This document shows, piece by piece, positions 46,867 to 54,615 of a stretch of 64,000 nucleotides of DNA. Below the pieces are notes generated by a model. That model ran no database searches, was not told where the DNA came from, and worked only from the letters and a program-made list of their open reading frames with translations. The translations under genes were made by a program, and so were the position numbers. Positions within the stretch are counted from its first letter, which is position 1. Every line of letters starts with the position of its first letter. The DNA is from Promineifilum sp. Lineage in GTDB: Bacteria; Chloroflexota; Anaerolineae; Promineifilales; Promineifilaceae. The stretch spans positions 1-64,000 of the forward strand of contig JACKBY010000012.1 in NCBI GenBank assembly GCA_020634335.1, read 5' to 3'.

Positions 46867-46895
46867 AAAAAACAACGTTCCTGCCGGAACGTCGT
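46867..46895 (-). promoter_or_regulatory. Terminator-like hairpin in the rplS leader (putative attenuator)
   Basis: On the - strand ACGACGTTCC-GGCA-GGAACGTTGT (10-bp stem with one G-U pair) followed at once by six T, lying between the rplS promoter and its Shine-Dalgarno. It has all features of an intrinsic terminator yet sits upstream of the gene. See findings. Confidence 0.75.
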
Positions 46896-46918
46896 CTCTG
46901 CCCCCCAGATAATCTGGT

Positions 46919-46947
46919 ATATTATTTGTTAGATATAAGCCCAGCAA
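46919..46947 (-). promoter_or_regulatory. Promoter of rplS
   Basis: TTGCTG, 17-base spacer, TAATAT on the - strand. A 13-base near-palindrome, CCAGATAATCTGG (46905-46917), overlaps the predicted transcription start. Confidence 0.65.
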
Positions 46948-47012
46948 GGTGAGCTGACAACAAACTATATCACGCCGTTATTGATTTGGCAATCCCTGTC
47001 TAGAAAACGGGG

Positions 47013-48665
47013 CTAGCCCATCAGTGCCCGCCGGGCGTGGGAAACCCAATCAGCCAGCTCGCTCGCCAACAAGCCGGCGTCACCCCAAAAGTCGCTCGCC
47101 AATTCCCCGGCCGCTCCATGCAGATAGCCGCCCAGCACGGCCGATTCATATGCGGGCACACCCTGCGCGCCCAGGCCGGCTATAATCCCGGCCAGCACGT
47201 CGCCGCTGCCGCCCACAGACAGGATGGGATTGGCAAACGGCAGAATTGTCGTCCGGCCGTCGGGCGCGGCGATCACGGTGTAGGCCCCCTTCAATACGAC
47301 GACGTGGCCCCAGTCGGCGGCCTTGTCGCGGGCCAGCTCCACCCGATCCTCATCGCGCACAGCACTCAGTGACAAACCCGATAGGCGTGCCATCTCCCCC
47401 GGATGAGGCGTCAAAATCGTGTTCGGCGGCAGTCGGCGCGGCCAGCCGTTGGTCGCCGCCAGCAGATTCAAGCCGTCGGCATCAACCACCAGCGCCGGCA
47501 CGGCGTCTTTCGCCTCTTTCAGTCCATCCAGAAACGCGCTCATAAACGAGTCCGCGTCGCCCAGGCCTGGCCCAACGAGCACCGTCCGGTAGTTGTCTAA
47601 CGAACTCAGCAACAAATTAGCAGTCGCCACGCCCAGCACGTCGGTATCGGTCACCAGCGGATAGGTGGCCTCGGGGAACTGGCCGGCCAGCGCCGGGCGC
47701 AGCCGCTGGGGAACGGCCAGCGTCACCAGCCCTACGCCGCTGCGAAACGCACCGCGCGCCGCCAGCGCCGGCGCGCCCCAATAGCGGATGCTGCCGGCGG
47801 CGATGAGCACCGTGCCGAACGTGCCCTTGTGGCCGTCAGCCGGGCGCTTGGGCATCAGGCTACGCGCCCAGCCGGCCGTCACCAGCTCGAGTGGTACCTT
47901 GGCCATGGCGGGCAGCGCCGGATCGATACCGATGTCGGCCACCACCAGTTCGCCGCAGGCCGCAGCGCCGGGAAATTTGAAGTGACCTCGCTTGGGTCCG
48001 GCAAAAGTTACCGTCAGGTCGGCGGGGAGCGCCAGGGGATCGAGGCTGCCGGTATCGCAATTCAGTCCGCTGGGGCAGTCCACGGCGACGACCACAAGGC
48101 GCGAAACGCGGCCATCAGCGGCTGTGGGATCATCCGGCGCGACCGGCGGCGCGGCCACGCTGACCAGCGCCGACCCAGCGGAAAGCTCCCCTTTACGTTC
48201 GGCAATCCCGGCTACCATTTGCTCCATGAGCGCGGCCAGGGAGCCGGTGATCGGCCGCGAGACGCCCGTGCCGAGCAACGCATCAACGACGATGTCGGTA
48301 ATGCGCAGGCGGTGGCGCAGCACGCGGTAACGCTGGTCGTATTCGGCCAACAGCACCTCCAGCCCCATCTCCTCGACCCGCGCCATGTTAGTGTCCTGCT
48401 GCGCGTCGCGCGGCTTGAACAGGTAGAAGGCGACGAGGGCCCCGGCTTCCGCCAGACGTCTCCCGGCCACCAACCCGTCCCCGCCGTTGTTGCCTGGCCC
48501 GACAAGGATCAGCACCTGCCGGCCGTCTACCCTGTAGCGCTGGGTAACGGCCTCGGCCACGAGCGACCCGGCAAGCTCCATCATTTGGGCATAGGAATGG
48601 CCGGCGGCGTCGGCCGCTTTCTCGGCTGCCACCATCTCGGCTACACTGAACACTTTAATTGTCAT
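47013..48665 (-). CDS. nnr: Bifunctional NAD(P)H-hydrate repair enzyme (epimerase plus ADP/ATP-dependent dehydratase)
   Basis: 550 aa fusion. N-terminal YjeF/NAXE domain (about 1-235): LILVGPGNNGGDGLVAGRRL and VDALLGTGVSRPITG, epimerising damaged NADHX. C-terminal NAXD/CARKD domain (about 265-545): KGTFGTVLIAAGS, VGPGLGDADSF, LTPHPGEMARLSG and SVGGSGDVLAGIIAGLGAQG, the nucleotide-binding motif. Both halves look complete. It follows tRNA-Arg on the same strand by 28 bases. Confidence 0.95.
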   Translation of the reverse strand: MTIKVFSVAEMVAAEKAADAAGHSYAQMMELAGSLVAEAVTQRYRVDGRQVLILVGPGNNGGDGLVAGRRLAEAGALVAFYLFKPRDAQQDTNMARVEEMGLEVLLAEYDQRYRVLRHRLRITDIVVDALLGTGVSRPITGSLAALMEQMVAGIAERKGELSAGSALVSVAAPPVAPDDPTAADGRVSRLVVVAVDCPSGLNCDTGSLDPLALPADLTVTFAGPKRGHFKFPGAAACGELVVADIGIDPALPAMAKVPLELVTAGWARSLMPKRPADGHKGTFGTVLIAAGSIRYWGAPALAARGAFRSGVGLVTLAVPQRLRPALAGQFPEATYPLVTDTDVLGVATANLLLSSLDNYRTVLVGPGLGDADSFMSAFLDGLKEAKDAVPALVVDADGLNLLAATNGWPRRLPPNTILTPHPGEMARLSGLSLSAVRDEDRVELARDKAADWGHVVVLKGAYTVIAAPDGRTTILPFANPILSVGGSGDVLAGIIAGLGAQGVPAYESAVLGGYLHGAAGELASDFWGDAGLLASELADWVSHARRALMG

Positions 48666-48693
48666 GGGGCAAGTTGTCCGTGAGCTGAACGTG

Positions 48694-48767
48694 TGCCCCC
48701 GGCAGGGCTCGAACCTGCAACATTCGGCTTAGAAGGCCGACGCTCTGTCCAATTGAGCTACGGGGGC
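48694..48767 (-). tRNA. tRNA-Arg (anticodon UCU)
   Basis: 74 nt. Acceptor stem GCCCCCG/CGGGGGC with A as discriminator; D arm GCTC-GAGC; anticodon stem TCGGC/GCCGA with loop CTTCTAA, giving anticodon TCT; T arm GCAGG-TTCGAGC-CCTGC. CCA is not encoded. Reads AGA and AGG, rare codons in this GC-rich sequence. Confidence 0.96.
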
Positions 48768-48787
48768 GAACAAATCTACGCGGTTTA

Positions 48788-48816
48788 ATTCTAAAGGGAG
48801 AGAGAAAGGTCGTCAA
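48788..48816 (-). promoter_or_regulatory. Promoter of tRNA-Arg
   Basis: On the - strand TTGACG, 17-base spacer, TAGAAT. The -35 overlaps the end of the MoaD-like gene; the predicted start is about 14 bases before the mature tRNA. Confidence 0.65.
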
Positions 48817-49097
48817 CGGCTCTCATCGACCGGGCAATCCCGGAGACAACCGCCGGCCGAAGGAGGAAACAGGCTGACCCGGTCGCCTTCCTGCAAGATG
48901 GTGCTATTTTCAACCGCTTCGTCATTCACGGCCGCGGCGTTCACCAAGCCCTCTGGGAGGCCCAGTTGCCGCCCCAGATCGTCGACACTCGCCCCCAGGG
49001 GCAGCGCAACGGCGAACGGCAAGTGGGGCAAGCCGGCCACTTCCGACGGTCGATAGCGCCGCAGCGAGCCGTAAAGCCGGACCTCGACCCTCATCAT
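48813..49097 (-). CDS. MoaD/ThiS-family ubiquitin-like sulfur carrier with C-terminal extension
   Basis: 94 aa. Beta-grasp protein: VEVRLYGSLRRYRP at the start, ALPLGASVDDLGRQLGLPEG in the middle and EGDRVSLFPPSAGG. In sulfur carriers the Gly-Gly is the final pair, adenylated by MoeB/ThiF. Here it is followed by 11 residues, CLRDCPVDESR. No moaE, moeB or tungsten-enzyme gene is adjacent, though modAB lie 6 kb away. It follows an unrecognised gene by 17 bases. Confidence 0.8.
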   Translation of the reverse strand: MMRVEVRLYGSLRRYRPSEVAGLPHLPFAVALPLGASVDDLGRQLGLPEGLVNAAAVNDEAVENSTILQEGDRVSLFPPSAGGCLRDCPVDESR

Positions 49098-49114
49098 GCG
49101 TCGGTCAATCGGAT

Positions 49115-49564
49115 TCAGTCTTCGTCGAAAAGGGGTCGTATGCCGTGGTAGATCGTCGCTCCGCCGAACGTCTTGAGAATTATATCGGGCGCGCGCTGGA
49201 TACGCTCGCCGATCTCGGCCGCGGTCATCGGCTCATTCCCGTTCGCCAACAACACGCTGAACACCGCGTCTACCACCGACCCTTGTGCCGCCGGATCTTC
49301 ATCGTGGCGGTTGAAGTAGTTCCGAACGAGATACTGGAACGCATCCACCTGACGCACCTCGCCTGTTTTGGAGTCGACGAGGTCGATACGCTCCGCCGGC
49401 AACTCGGCTCCAAACTCGCTGCCGACCGATAAACGGGACAACAGGTACGTGCGCAGGTCGAGATGGCCTTCGTCCCACCAGCTATAGTCGATGTTGAACC
49501 TCGTGTCGGGCGTCAACAAACGCAGGTTAGACTTTTTGATCGTTGGCCGTGGATTATTGGGCAA
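49115..49564 (-). CDS. Uncharacterised protein with possible C-terminal winged helix (unit partner 2)
   Basis: 149 aa from a TTG with AGGAG nine bases upstream. N-terminal half is Trp/Tyr/Asp-rich (FNIDYSWWDEGHLDLRTYLL); the C-terminal half, NEPMTAAEIGERIQRAPDII, looks like a helix-turn-helix or HARE-like module and ends IRPLFDED. I do not recognise the family. It follows a larger unrecognised protein that also shows winged-helix-like segments, so the pair probably forms a functional unit. Confidence 0.7.
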   Translation of the reverse strand: MPNNPRPTIKKSNLRLLTPDTRFNIDYSWWDEGHLDLRTYLLSRLSVGSEFGAELPAERIDLVDSKTGEVRQVDAFQYLVRNYFNRHDEDPAAQGSVVDAVFSVLLANGNEPMTAAEIGERIQRAPDIILKTFGGATIYHGIRPLFDED

Positions 49565-49602
49565 TGAATCTATCTCCTAATCAGTCAACGAGTTCTCGCA
49601 TC

Positions 49603-49616
49603 CACGAGTCCTCGTG
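49603..49616. repeat. Small palindrome between the two uncharacterised genes
   Basis: CACGAG-TC-CTCGTG in the 60-base gap between the two genes. It could be a weak attenuating hairpin or a protein site. Confidence 0.3.
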
Positions 49617-49624
49617 TCCATGTC

Positions 49625-51193
49625 TCAGGCCGAGCCTTCATATTGCCAGTAGTGGTCGCCGACTGCCTTGAAGGCGGAGTTGCGGATCAACTCGGCAAAG
49701 ATTGGCCCCGGAGGGACGCGTCGCAGCATGTTGACGGCGCTGTAGAGCGTCTTGGTGTGTACCGTGTTTTGCGGGGTCAGGCCGGCCAAAGAAGGAAACA
49801 CCTCGGCCAGCAGCGCGGCCAGCGTCATCTGCATGGAAGCGGCCCGGCGGGCATGGGCGTCGATGGCCGTCACCACATCCGTCCCGACGATCAGCAGGTC
49901 ATCATAGCCGCACGGGATAGCCCGGCGTATCAGTTCAAATTGCAGCCGGTTATCCCTGACGACCGCCAGCCGCACCCATTCGCGCTGCGCCCGGCGACGA
50001 TCAAACCCAAGCTGGATCACCCCGGCTTCCGGCCCCGGCGTCAGATGGACGAACCCGCCGACCGGGATCTGGTTCTCTTTATACCAGTCGCCTAACCCGT
50101 GGACGTAGCGTCCTTCGCTCACCACCCAACCGGGGATTTCCCGGTTTGTTTGGTCATCTACGAAGATAATGCGCTGGCGCGGAGAGCGTTCGGGATTGAA
50201 GAGAGATCGGGTTTTGGAATTAAGCGGCACCGTGCCGGCCCAGCGATGGGGATAGGCCAGAGCGAAGATCACCGGGCCCGTAGAGGCTTCGGCGGGCAAA
50301 TTCGACCACTCATCGTCCAATTCTTGCTCCAGCATTATTTGCTGGGGCGTCAGGAGGGCACGATCATAGGGAATCGGCTTGTACTCCAGGCGTTCCGGGA
50401 TGTCGTGTACCCCCTCCGGCTCCATACGACGGAGGAACCAGGTCGACGGCCCGCGCGGCGACACCTGGTCAAACCGGCCGTCTTTCAGTAATTGAGAGGT
50501 CAGCGAGAACTCCTGCACCTCTGCATCAATGCCCGGATCCAGCTCCAGGGGAGGCAGGATTTCGGCCGTCGTCAGTGGGCCGCCGTTCGCCATTTCCAGG
50601 ACGGCTTCGGCCAGGTGTAAATGACCAATATTAACGTCGGCCATCAGCGATGTAACGAACCAGCGGTCGCCAATGTTGACGAAATCATCACGGCCGGATA
50701 GTGAGGCCTCGATCTTGGCCGCTACTTTAGGCTCATAGGCTTTGCGAATAGCCTCGGCATCTCCGGCCATTTGCTCGGTCAGCTCGACCCCGTTGGTCAC
50801 GTTGAGCGGATGGGTGTGCGCGTAGTTGGCCGCAAAGTCGCGCGATTTACCCTTGATATCGACGGTGATGACGTCAAATTCACCGTAATCGGGGTTATAG
50901 CCGGGGCGGATGTCCGTCACTTTGCCCTGAGCCAACTTCATGGCCGGAAAGATGAGCTCGTCACCCACCGCATAAGATTTTTGAGGCTGATACACGGTGC
51001 GGCCGGCCATCACGCGCCGGAGTTCATTGGCCTGCTCCATCACGCGGTGCCTGATCACCAATTCGGCCAACGCCCCCACTGTCTGAGGCTTTTCCGTTTC
51101 GAGTAAATAATTGTAGATTTGCTCAAGGTCAGAGTCGGTGAGTGAGAATTGTGATTCCCAATACGCCGCTGTCTGTATCTGAGTCTGAGTCAC
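49625..51193 (-). CDS. Uncharacterised 522-aa protein (unit partner 1)
   Basis: The start is a GTG with AGGAG six bases upstream; reading further upstream gives a non-homologous Arg/His-rich stretch. The N-terminus (DSDLEQIYNYLLETEKPQTV followed by GALAELVI) is helical and resembles a HARE or winged-helix domain. Next is a small beta segment (SYAVGDELIFPAMKLAQGKV) like an SH3/KOW barrel. A second helical block (LHLAEAVLEMANGGPLTTAE) follows, and the C-terminal 250 residues are mixed with no catalytic signature. No signal or membrane segment, so cytoplasmic. The combination of DNA/RNA-binding-like pieces suggests a nucleic-acid-related role, but this is inference. Confidence 0.75.
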   Translation of the reverse strand: MTQTQIQTAAYWESQFSLTDSDLEQIYNYLLETEKPQTVGALAELVIRHRVMEQANELRRVMAGRTVYQPQKSYAVGDELIFPAMKLAQGKVTDIRPGYNPDYGEFDVITVDIKGKSRDFAANYAHTHPLNVTNGVELTEQMAGDAEAIRKAYEPKVAAKIEASLSGRDDFVNIGDRWFVTSLMADVNIGHLHLAEAVLEMANGGPLTTAEILPPLELDPGIDAEVQEFSLTSQLLKDGRFDQVSPRGPSTWFLRRMEPEGVHDIPERLEYKPIPYDRALLTPQQIMLEQELDDEWSNLPAEASTGPVIFALAYPHRWAGTVPLNSKTRSLFNPERSPRQRIIFVDDQTNREIPGWVVSEGRYVHGLGDWYKENQIPVGGFVHLTPGPEAGVIQLGFDRRRAQREWVRLAVVRDNRLQFELIRRAIPCGYDDLLIVGTDVVTAIDAHARRAASMQMTLAALLAEVFPSLAGLTPQNTVHTKTLYSAVNMLRRVPPGPIFAELIRNSAFKAVGDHYWQYEGSA

Positions 51194-51279
51194 CGCAAGC
51201 TCCTGTTGCCGGGTAAAAATGTTACGGGGCGTCGAATTAAACCGTTGTATTGTATCAAGCCGGCGGCGGGTTGCCAATC

Positions 51280-52764
51280 TTATGGAAAGGCCCGTTCCGT
51301 CCAGCGTGTGGGATCGACAGTCACATTCATGATGCGCAGGTCCCAATGGAGATGCGCCCCACTTGACAGGCCGGTTGACCCGACGCGGGCGATCGGCTGC
51401 CCGACTGTGACCGCTTGTCCCGGCTCCACCAACCGCTCTGATAGATGATAGTAACCCGTCATCACACCCAATCCGTGATCGATGATCAACGTCCCGCCGC
51501 GCAACTCCAGCACGTCGCTAAACACGACCACGCCGTTGGCTGGGGCGAGAACCGTTGTACCCTCGGCGGCCGCATAGTCGATGCCCGTGTGATAGATTTC
51601 AATCGGCCCGCCATTGTACGAACGGCGCCCGCCATAACCGGCCGAGACAATTGTCGTCGTCAATGGTGTCTGGAACAGACCGCTCCACCGTTGCTGCTCG
51701 CTAAAATCGGCATAGATGCCTTTCAGAAATCCATCCTCCGTGGCGCGAACCGCAGGATCCAGCAAGCCGTCGAGCGCCTCGCCCAGTTCGATATATTGTG
51801 TATCGTAAGGCGTCTCGACCAGGGGCAGGCGCGCCCGGATCGGTGCCCACAGGCCACGCTCATCGCCGCCGGTCAGCTCCAGGTCATACAGACCCGGTTC
51901 GGCGAAAGCGTCGATGCCGACGAGTGCCACGAATCCGTCTTCGTATGGGGCGAACAGAAGTGGCTGATCGCCGAGGCGGCCGGCCGGCTTGCCGTCCAAC
52001 AGGTTGGCCACGAAGATCGACAGCGTTTCACCCTGCGCTACTGTCGACGAGCTTAGCTGAACGTCCAGCCAACCCTGCGGTAGATCGCGATAGACGGTCG
52101 TCTCGTCGGGAATCCGCAGACGTTGCCCCGGAAATATCCATGCACCTGACGTCATATTGTTGGCCGTAGCCAGTTGCTCCACCGGCAAGCCGAAGCGGGC
52201 GGCTACCAGCAGCAGGGTATCGCCGGCCTCGACCAGATAGGGGCGGCCCGTCACGGGGCGGACGGCCCCCGATCCCGTGCGGCTGATCACGGGCACCAAC
52301 TGCCCAACGAGCAGTGGAGGATCGGTCGTGATCAACCGATTGGTGGTCACGACGGCTTCAAGAGTCGTGTTGAACTCGGCGGCAATGCCGGCCAGAGTAT
52401 CGCCCGGCATGACCGCGTAGTCCGTGGCGACGGCCTCGCCCGTGCCGCCGGGGATGATCAGCTCCTGCCCGACAGCCAGCAGGTCGCCGTTCGCCAGGTT
52501 ATTGATAGCCAGGATTTCCTCGACGGATACGCCGAAATCGGCGGCAATGATGGTCAGATTTTCGCCGTCCTGCACCACGTGGACGCGCGGGATGGTCGAG
52601 GCGACCGGGTCGGGTGTGGCGCTTTCCGGTCCCGGCGCGGCCAAGGTTGGCGTCGGCAGCAGCGGCGGCTCAACCGTCTGGGCCAACAGCCGGAGTGGAG
52701 CGGCGAGGGCGGCCATGACCAGAGTCACCAATACGATGAGCAGAAAAGGGCGACGATTATTCAT
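51280..52764 (-). CDS. Secreted M23 peptidase with three LysM motifs
   Basis: About 494 aa from the ATG of MNNRRPFLLIVL. Signal peptide, Pro-rich linker, then three LysM units (VHVVQDGENLTIIAADFGVS, VMPGDTLAGIAAEFNTTLEA and LVEAGDTLLLVAARFGLPVE), a beta-sandwich region of about 120 residues, and a C-terminal M23 domain. Zinc ligands: YHTGIDYA, then HLHWDLR; YYHLSERL is also present. It probably cleaves peptidoglycan cross-links outside the membrane. Confidence 0.9.
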   Translation of the reverse strand: MNNRRPFLLIVLVTLVMAALAAPLRLLAQTVEPPLLPTPTLAAPGPESATPDPVASTIPRVHVVQDGENLTIIAADFGVSVEEILAINNLANGDLLAVGQELIIPGGTGEAVATDYAVMPGDTLAGIAAEFNTTLEAVVTTNRLITTDPPLLVGQLVPVISRTGSGAVRPVTGRPYLVEAGDTLLLVAARFGLPVEQLATANNMTSGAWIFPGQRLRIPDETTVYRDLPQGWLDVQLSSSTVAQGETLSIFVANLLDGKPAGRLGDQPLLFAPYEDGFVALVGIDAFAEPGLYDLELTGGDERGLWAPIRARLPLVETPYDTQYIELGEALDGLLDPAVRATEDGFLKGIYADFSEQQRWSGLFQTPLTTTIVSAGYGGRRSYNGGPIEIYHTGIDYAAAEGTTVLAPANGVVVFSDVLELRGGTLIIDHGLGVMTGYYHLSERLVEPGQAVTVGQPIARVGSTGLSSGAHLHWDLRIMNVTVDPTRWTERAFP

Positions 52765-52898
52765 AGACAATCCCCTATTCTCCCAGATGACAAGCAGCTT
52801 GCCAATTGAGACTCACCGAGAGGTAATGAGGGAGGATTGGTAGTGAAGGAGAGACGGCCGACTGGTAAGCCGCGATTATGAACAATGGGCGCGTTTGG

Positions 52899-53456
52899 TT
52901 ATGCGACGCGGCGGCGGCGTAATTCATCGTAGAGCGCTTGCGACTGGCGAAAATGAAAGTGGGGCGACTTCTGCCAGAACTCTGCCAGCTGGCGGTTCCC
53001 GGTGTGGTGTTCATAGACGAGGGCCTGAAGATACAAGTCAAGCTTGTCGGCATCGTGGACAAGGCGCGCTTCGGCTGTGCTATTTTGCCGCATCTCCTCC
53101 CACCAGGCCACCAGGCGCGGCTCCACAGGCGTGTGGTCGACGATTCGGTTCAGCGCATCGCGTTCGGCCGATGCCTTGGCCCCGTCCGGCAGCAAGCGCC
53201 AGACGGATGGGGGAATGTCGGTCGTCAGGCTTTCGGGCAAGTCGTGGAGAACGGCCATCGCCAGCACGGCCGCCAGATCAAGCGGTTCATCGATCAGTTC
53301 GGCGAGCACCAGCGCCGCATAGGCCACGCCGTAGCTATGATCAGCCACACTCTCCGCCAGGGGCACGCCCCGTTGCCCCCAGCCCGTGCGGTTCGTCCGC
53401 TTCAGCTGGTTGCCATGCATTAACAGGTCGAGGATTGGGCCTACTTCCAATATCAT
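52899..53456 (-). CDS. HD-domain phosphohydrolase (YfbR/HDDC2-like 5'-nucleotidase)
   Basis: 185 aa. Metal-binding residues: His of SVADHSYGVAYAALVLAE, HD of AVLHDLPESLTTDIPPS, and the Asp of VHDADKLDLYLQALVYE. Arrangement matches small deoxynucleoside monophosphatases of nucleotide salvage. It stands alone, divergent from the glycosyltransferase gene. Confidence 0.87.
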   Translation of the reverse strand: MILEVGPILDLLMHGNQLKRTNRTGWGQRGVPLAESVADHSYGVAYAALVLAELIDEPLDLAAVLAMAVLHDLPESLTTDIPPSVWRLLPDGAKASAERDALNRIVDHTPVEPRLVAWWEEMRQNSTAEARLVHDADKLDLYLQALVYEHHTGNRQLAEFWQKSPHFHFRQSQALYDELRRRRVA

Positions 53457-53543
53457 TCGTCTCCCTGGTAAGGGATTCTTGAGATCGGCGTCGAATTAAG
53501 CAACCAAACGCCGCTTCCAGTGTTCAATAAGCTAGATAGTAAC

Positions 53544-54500
53544 ATGAAGGTCTCGATTATCGCCACTGTCAAAAACGAGGGTGAGGCGCTACGGTCGCTA
53601 CTCGACTCGATTATTGACCAGACGTGTTCTCCCGACGAAGTCGTCATCTGTGACGGCGGCTCGACCGATCAAACCCAGTTCGTCCTGGACGAGTATCGTC
53701 AGTGGCTGCCGTTGCACGTTGTGGTGGCCCCCGGAAGCAATATCAGTCAGGGGCGCAACCGGGCTATCGCCACAGCCACGGGCGACATCATTGCCGCGAC
53801 CGATGCCGGGGTTGTCCTCTCGCCCCACTGGCTGGAGGAACTGACCGCCCCTTTCGCCGATGAAGCGGTGCAGGTGGTCAGCGGCTGGTTCGAGGCCGAC
53901 CCTTATACCGATTTTGAAGTCGTCATGGGGGCCACCGTGCTGCCTGCCGTCGATGAAGTCGACCCGGCCACGTTCCTGCCGTCCAGCCGGTCGGTTGCCT
54001 TTCGCAAAAGCGCCTGGGAAACGGTTGGCGGCTATCCCGAATGGCTGGAACACAGCGAAGATCTGGTCTTTGACAAAGCCTTGCGGGAGCGTTATGGACC
54101 GTTCGCCTTCGCGCCTGAGGCGGTGGTCTACTTCCGGCCGCGAGCCAGCCTGCGATCGTTCTTCCGGCAATACTACGCCTATGCCCGCGGCGACGGCAAG
54201 GCCAACCTCTGGCCACAGCGCCATCTCGTGCGCTATGCCACTTACTTCTTGGTTCTGCCGCTGCTGTTACGCTGGATATGGCGCGAAAAGTGGGCTGGTT
54301 GGGTGTTGCTGACGTTGGGCATCGGAGCCTATTCGCGTCGCCCGGCCCAACGGTTGTGGGCCAATACGTGGGGCTGGCGGCCGCCGGCGCGCGCGCGCGC
54401 GCTGGCCCTCATTCCCATCATCCGCTTCGTGGGCGATGCGGCCAAAATGCTCGGCTATCCGGTCGGGGTATGGTGGCGGTTGCGCAACTCCCGCTTTTAA
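53544..54500 (+). CDS. Family 2 glycosyltransferase
   Basis: About 318 aa from MKVSIIATVKNEGEALRSLL. Sugar-nucleotide site VVICDGGSTDQTQ, then RNRAIATATGDIIAATDAGV with the DxD-like Asp. HSEDLVFDKALRERYG holds the catalytic-base region. The C-terminal third has hydrophobic segments (LVLPLLLRWIW, WVLLTLGIGAYSRR) that may anchor it in the membrane. Acceptor unknown; probably polysaccharide or lipid-linked sugar synthesis. Confidence 0.88.
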   Translation: MKVSIIATVKNEGEALRSLLDSIIDQTCSPDEVVICDGGSTDQTQFVLDEYRQWLPLHVVVAPGSNISQGRNRAIATATGDIIAATDAGVVLSPHWLEELTAPFADEAVQVVSGWFEADPYTDFEVVMGATVLPAVDEVDPATFLPSSRSVAFRKSAWETVGGYPEWLEHSEDLVFDKALRERYGPFAFAPEAVVYFRPRASLRSFFRQYYAYARGDGKANLWPQRHLVRYATYFLVLPLLLRWIWREKWAGWVLLTLGIGAYSRRPAQRLWANTWGWRPPARARALALIPIIRFVGDAAKMLGYPVGVWWRLRNSRF

Positions 54501-54615
54501 TTCTTCCATCCGTCAGGACTGTCTCAACTCGCCGCACGCTCCGGCCAGGGGTTAACCGCCAGTGAGTGGTTTTGCTCGTCTGCCCGGCCATTGTTATGAT
54601 GCGAGGTGAACAACC

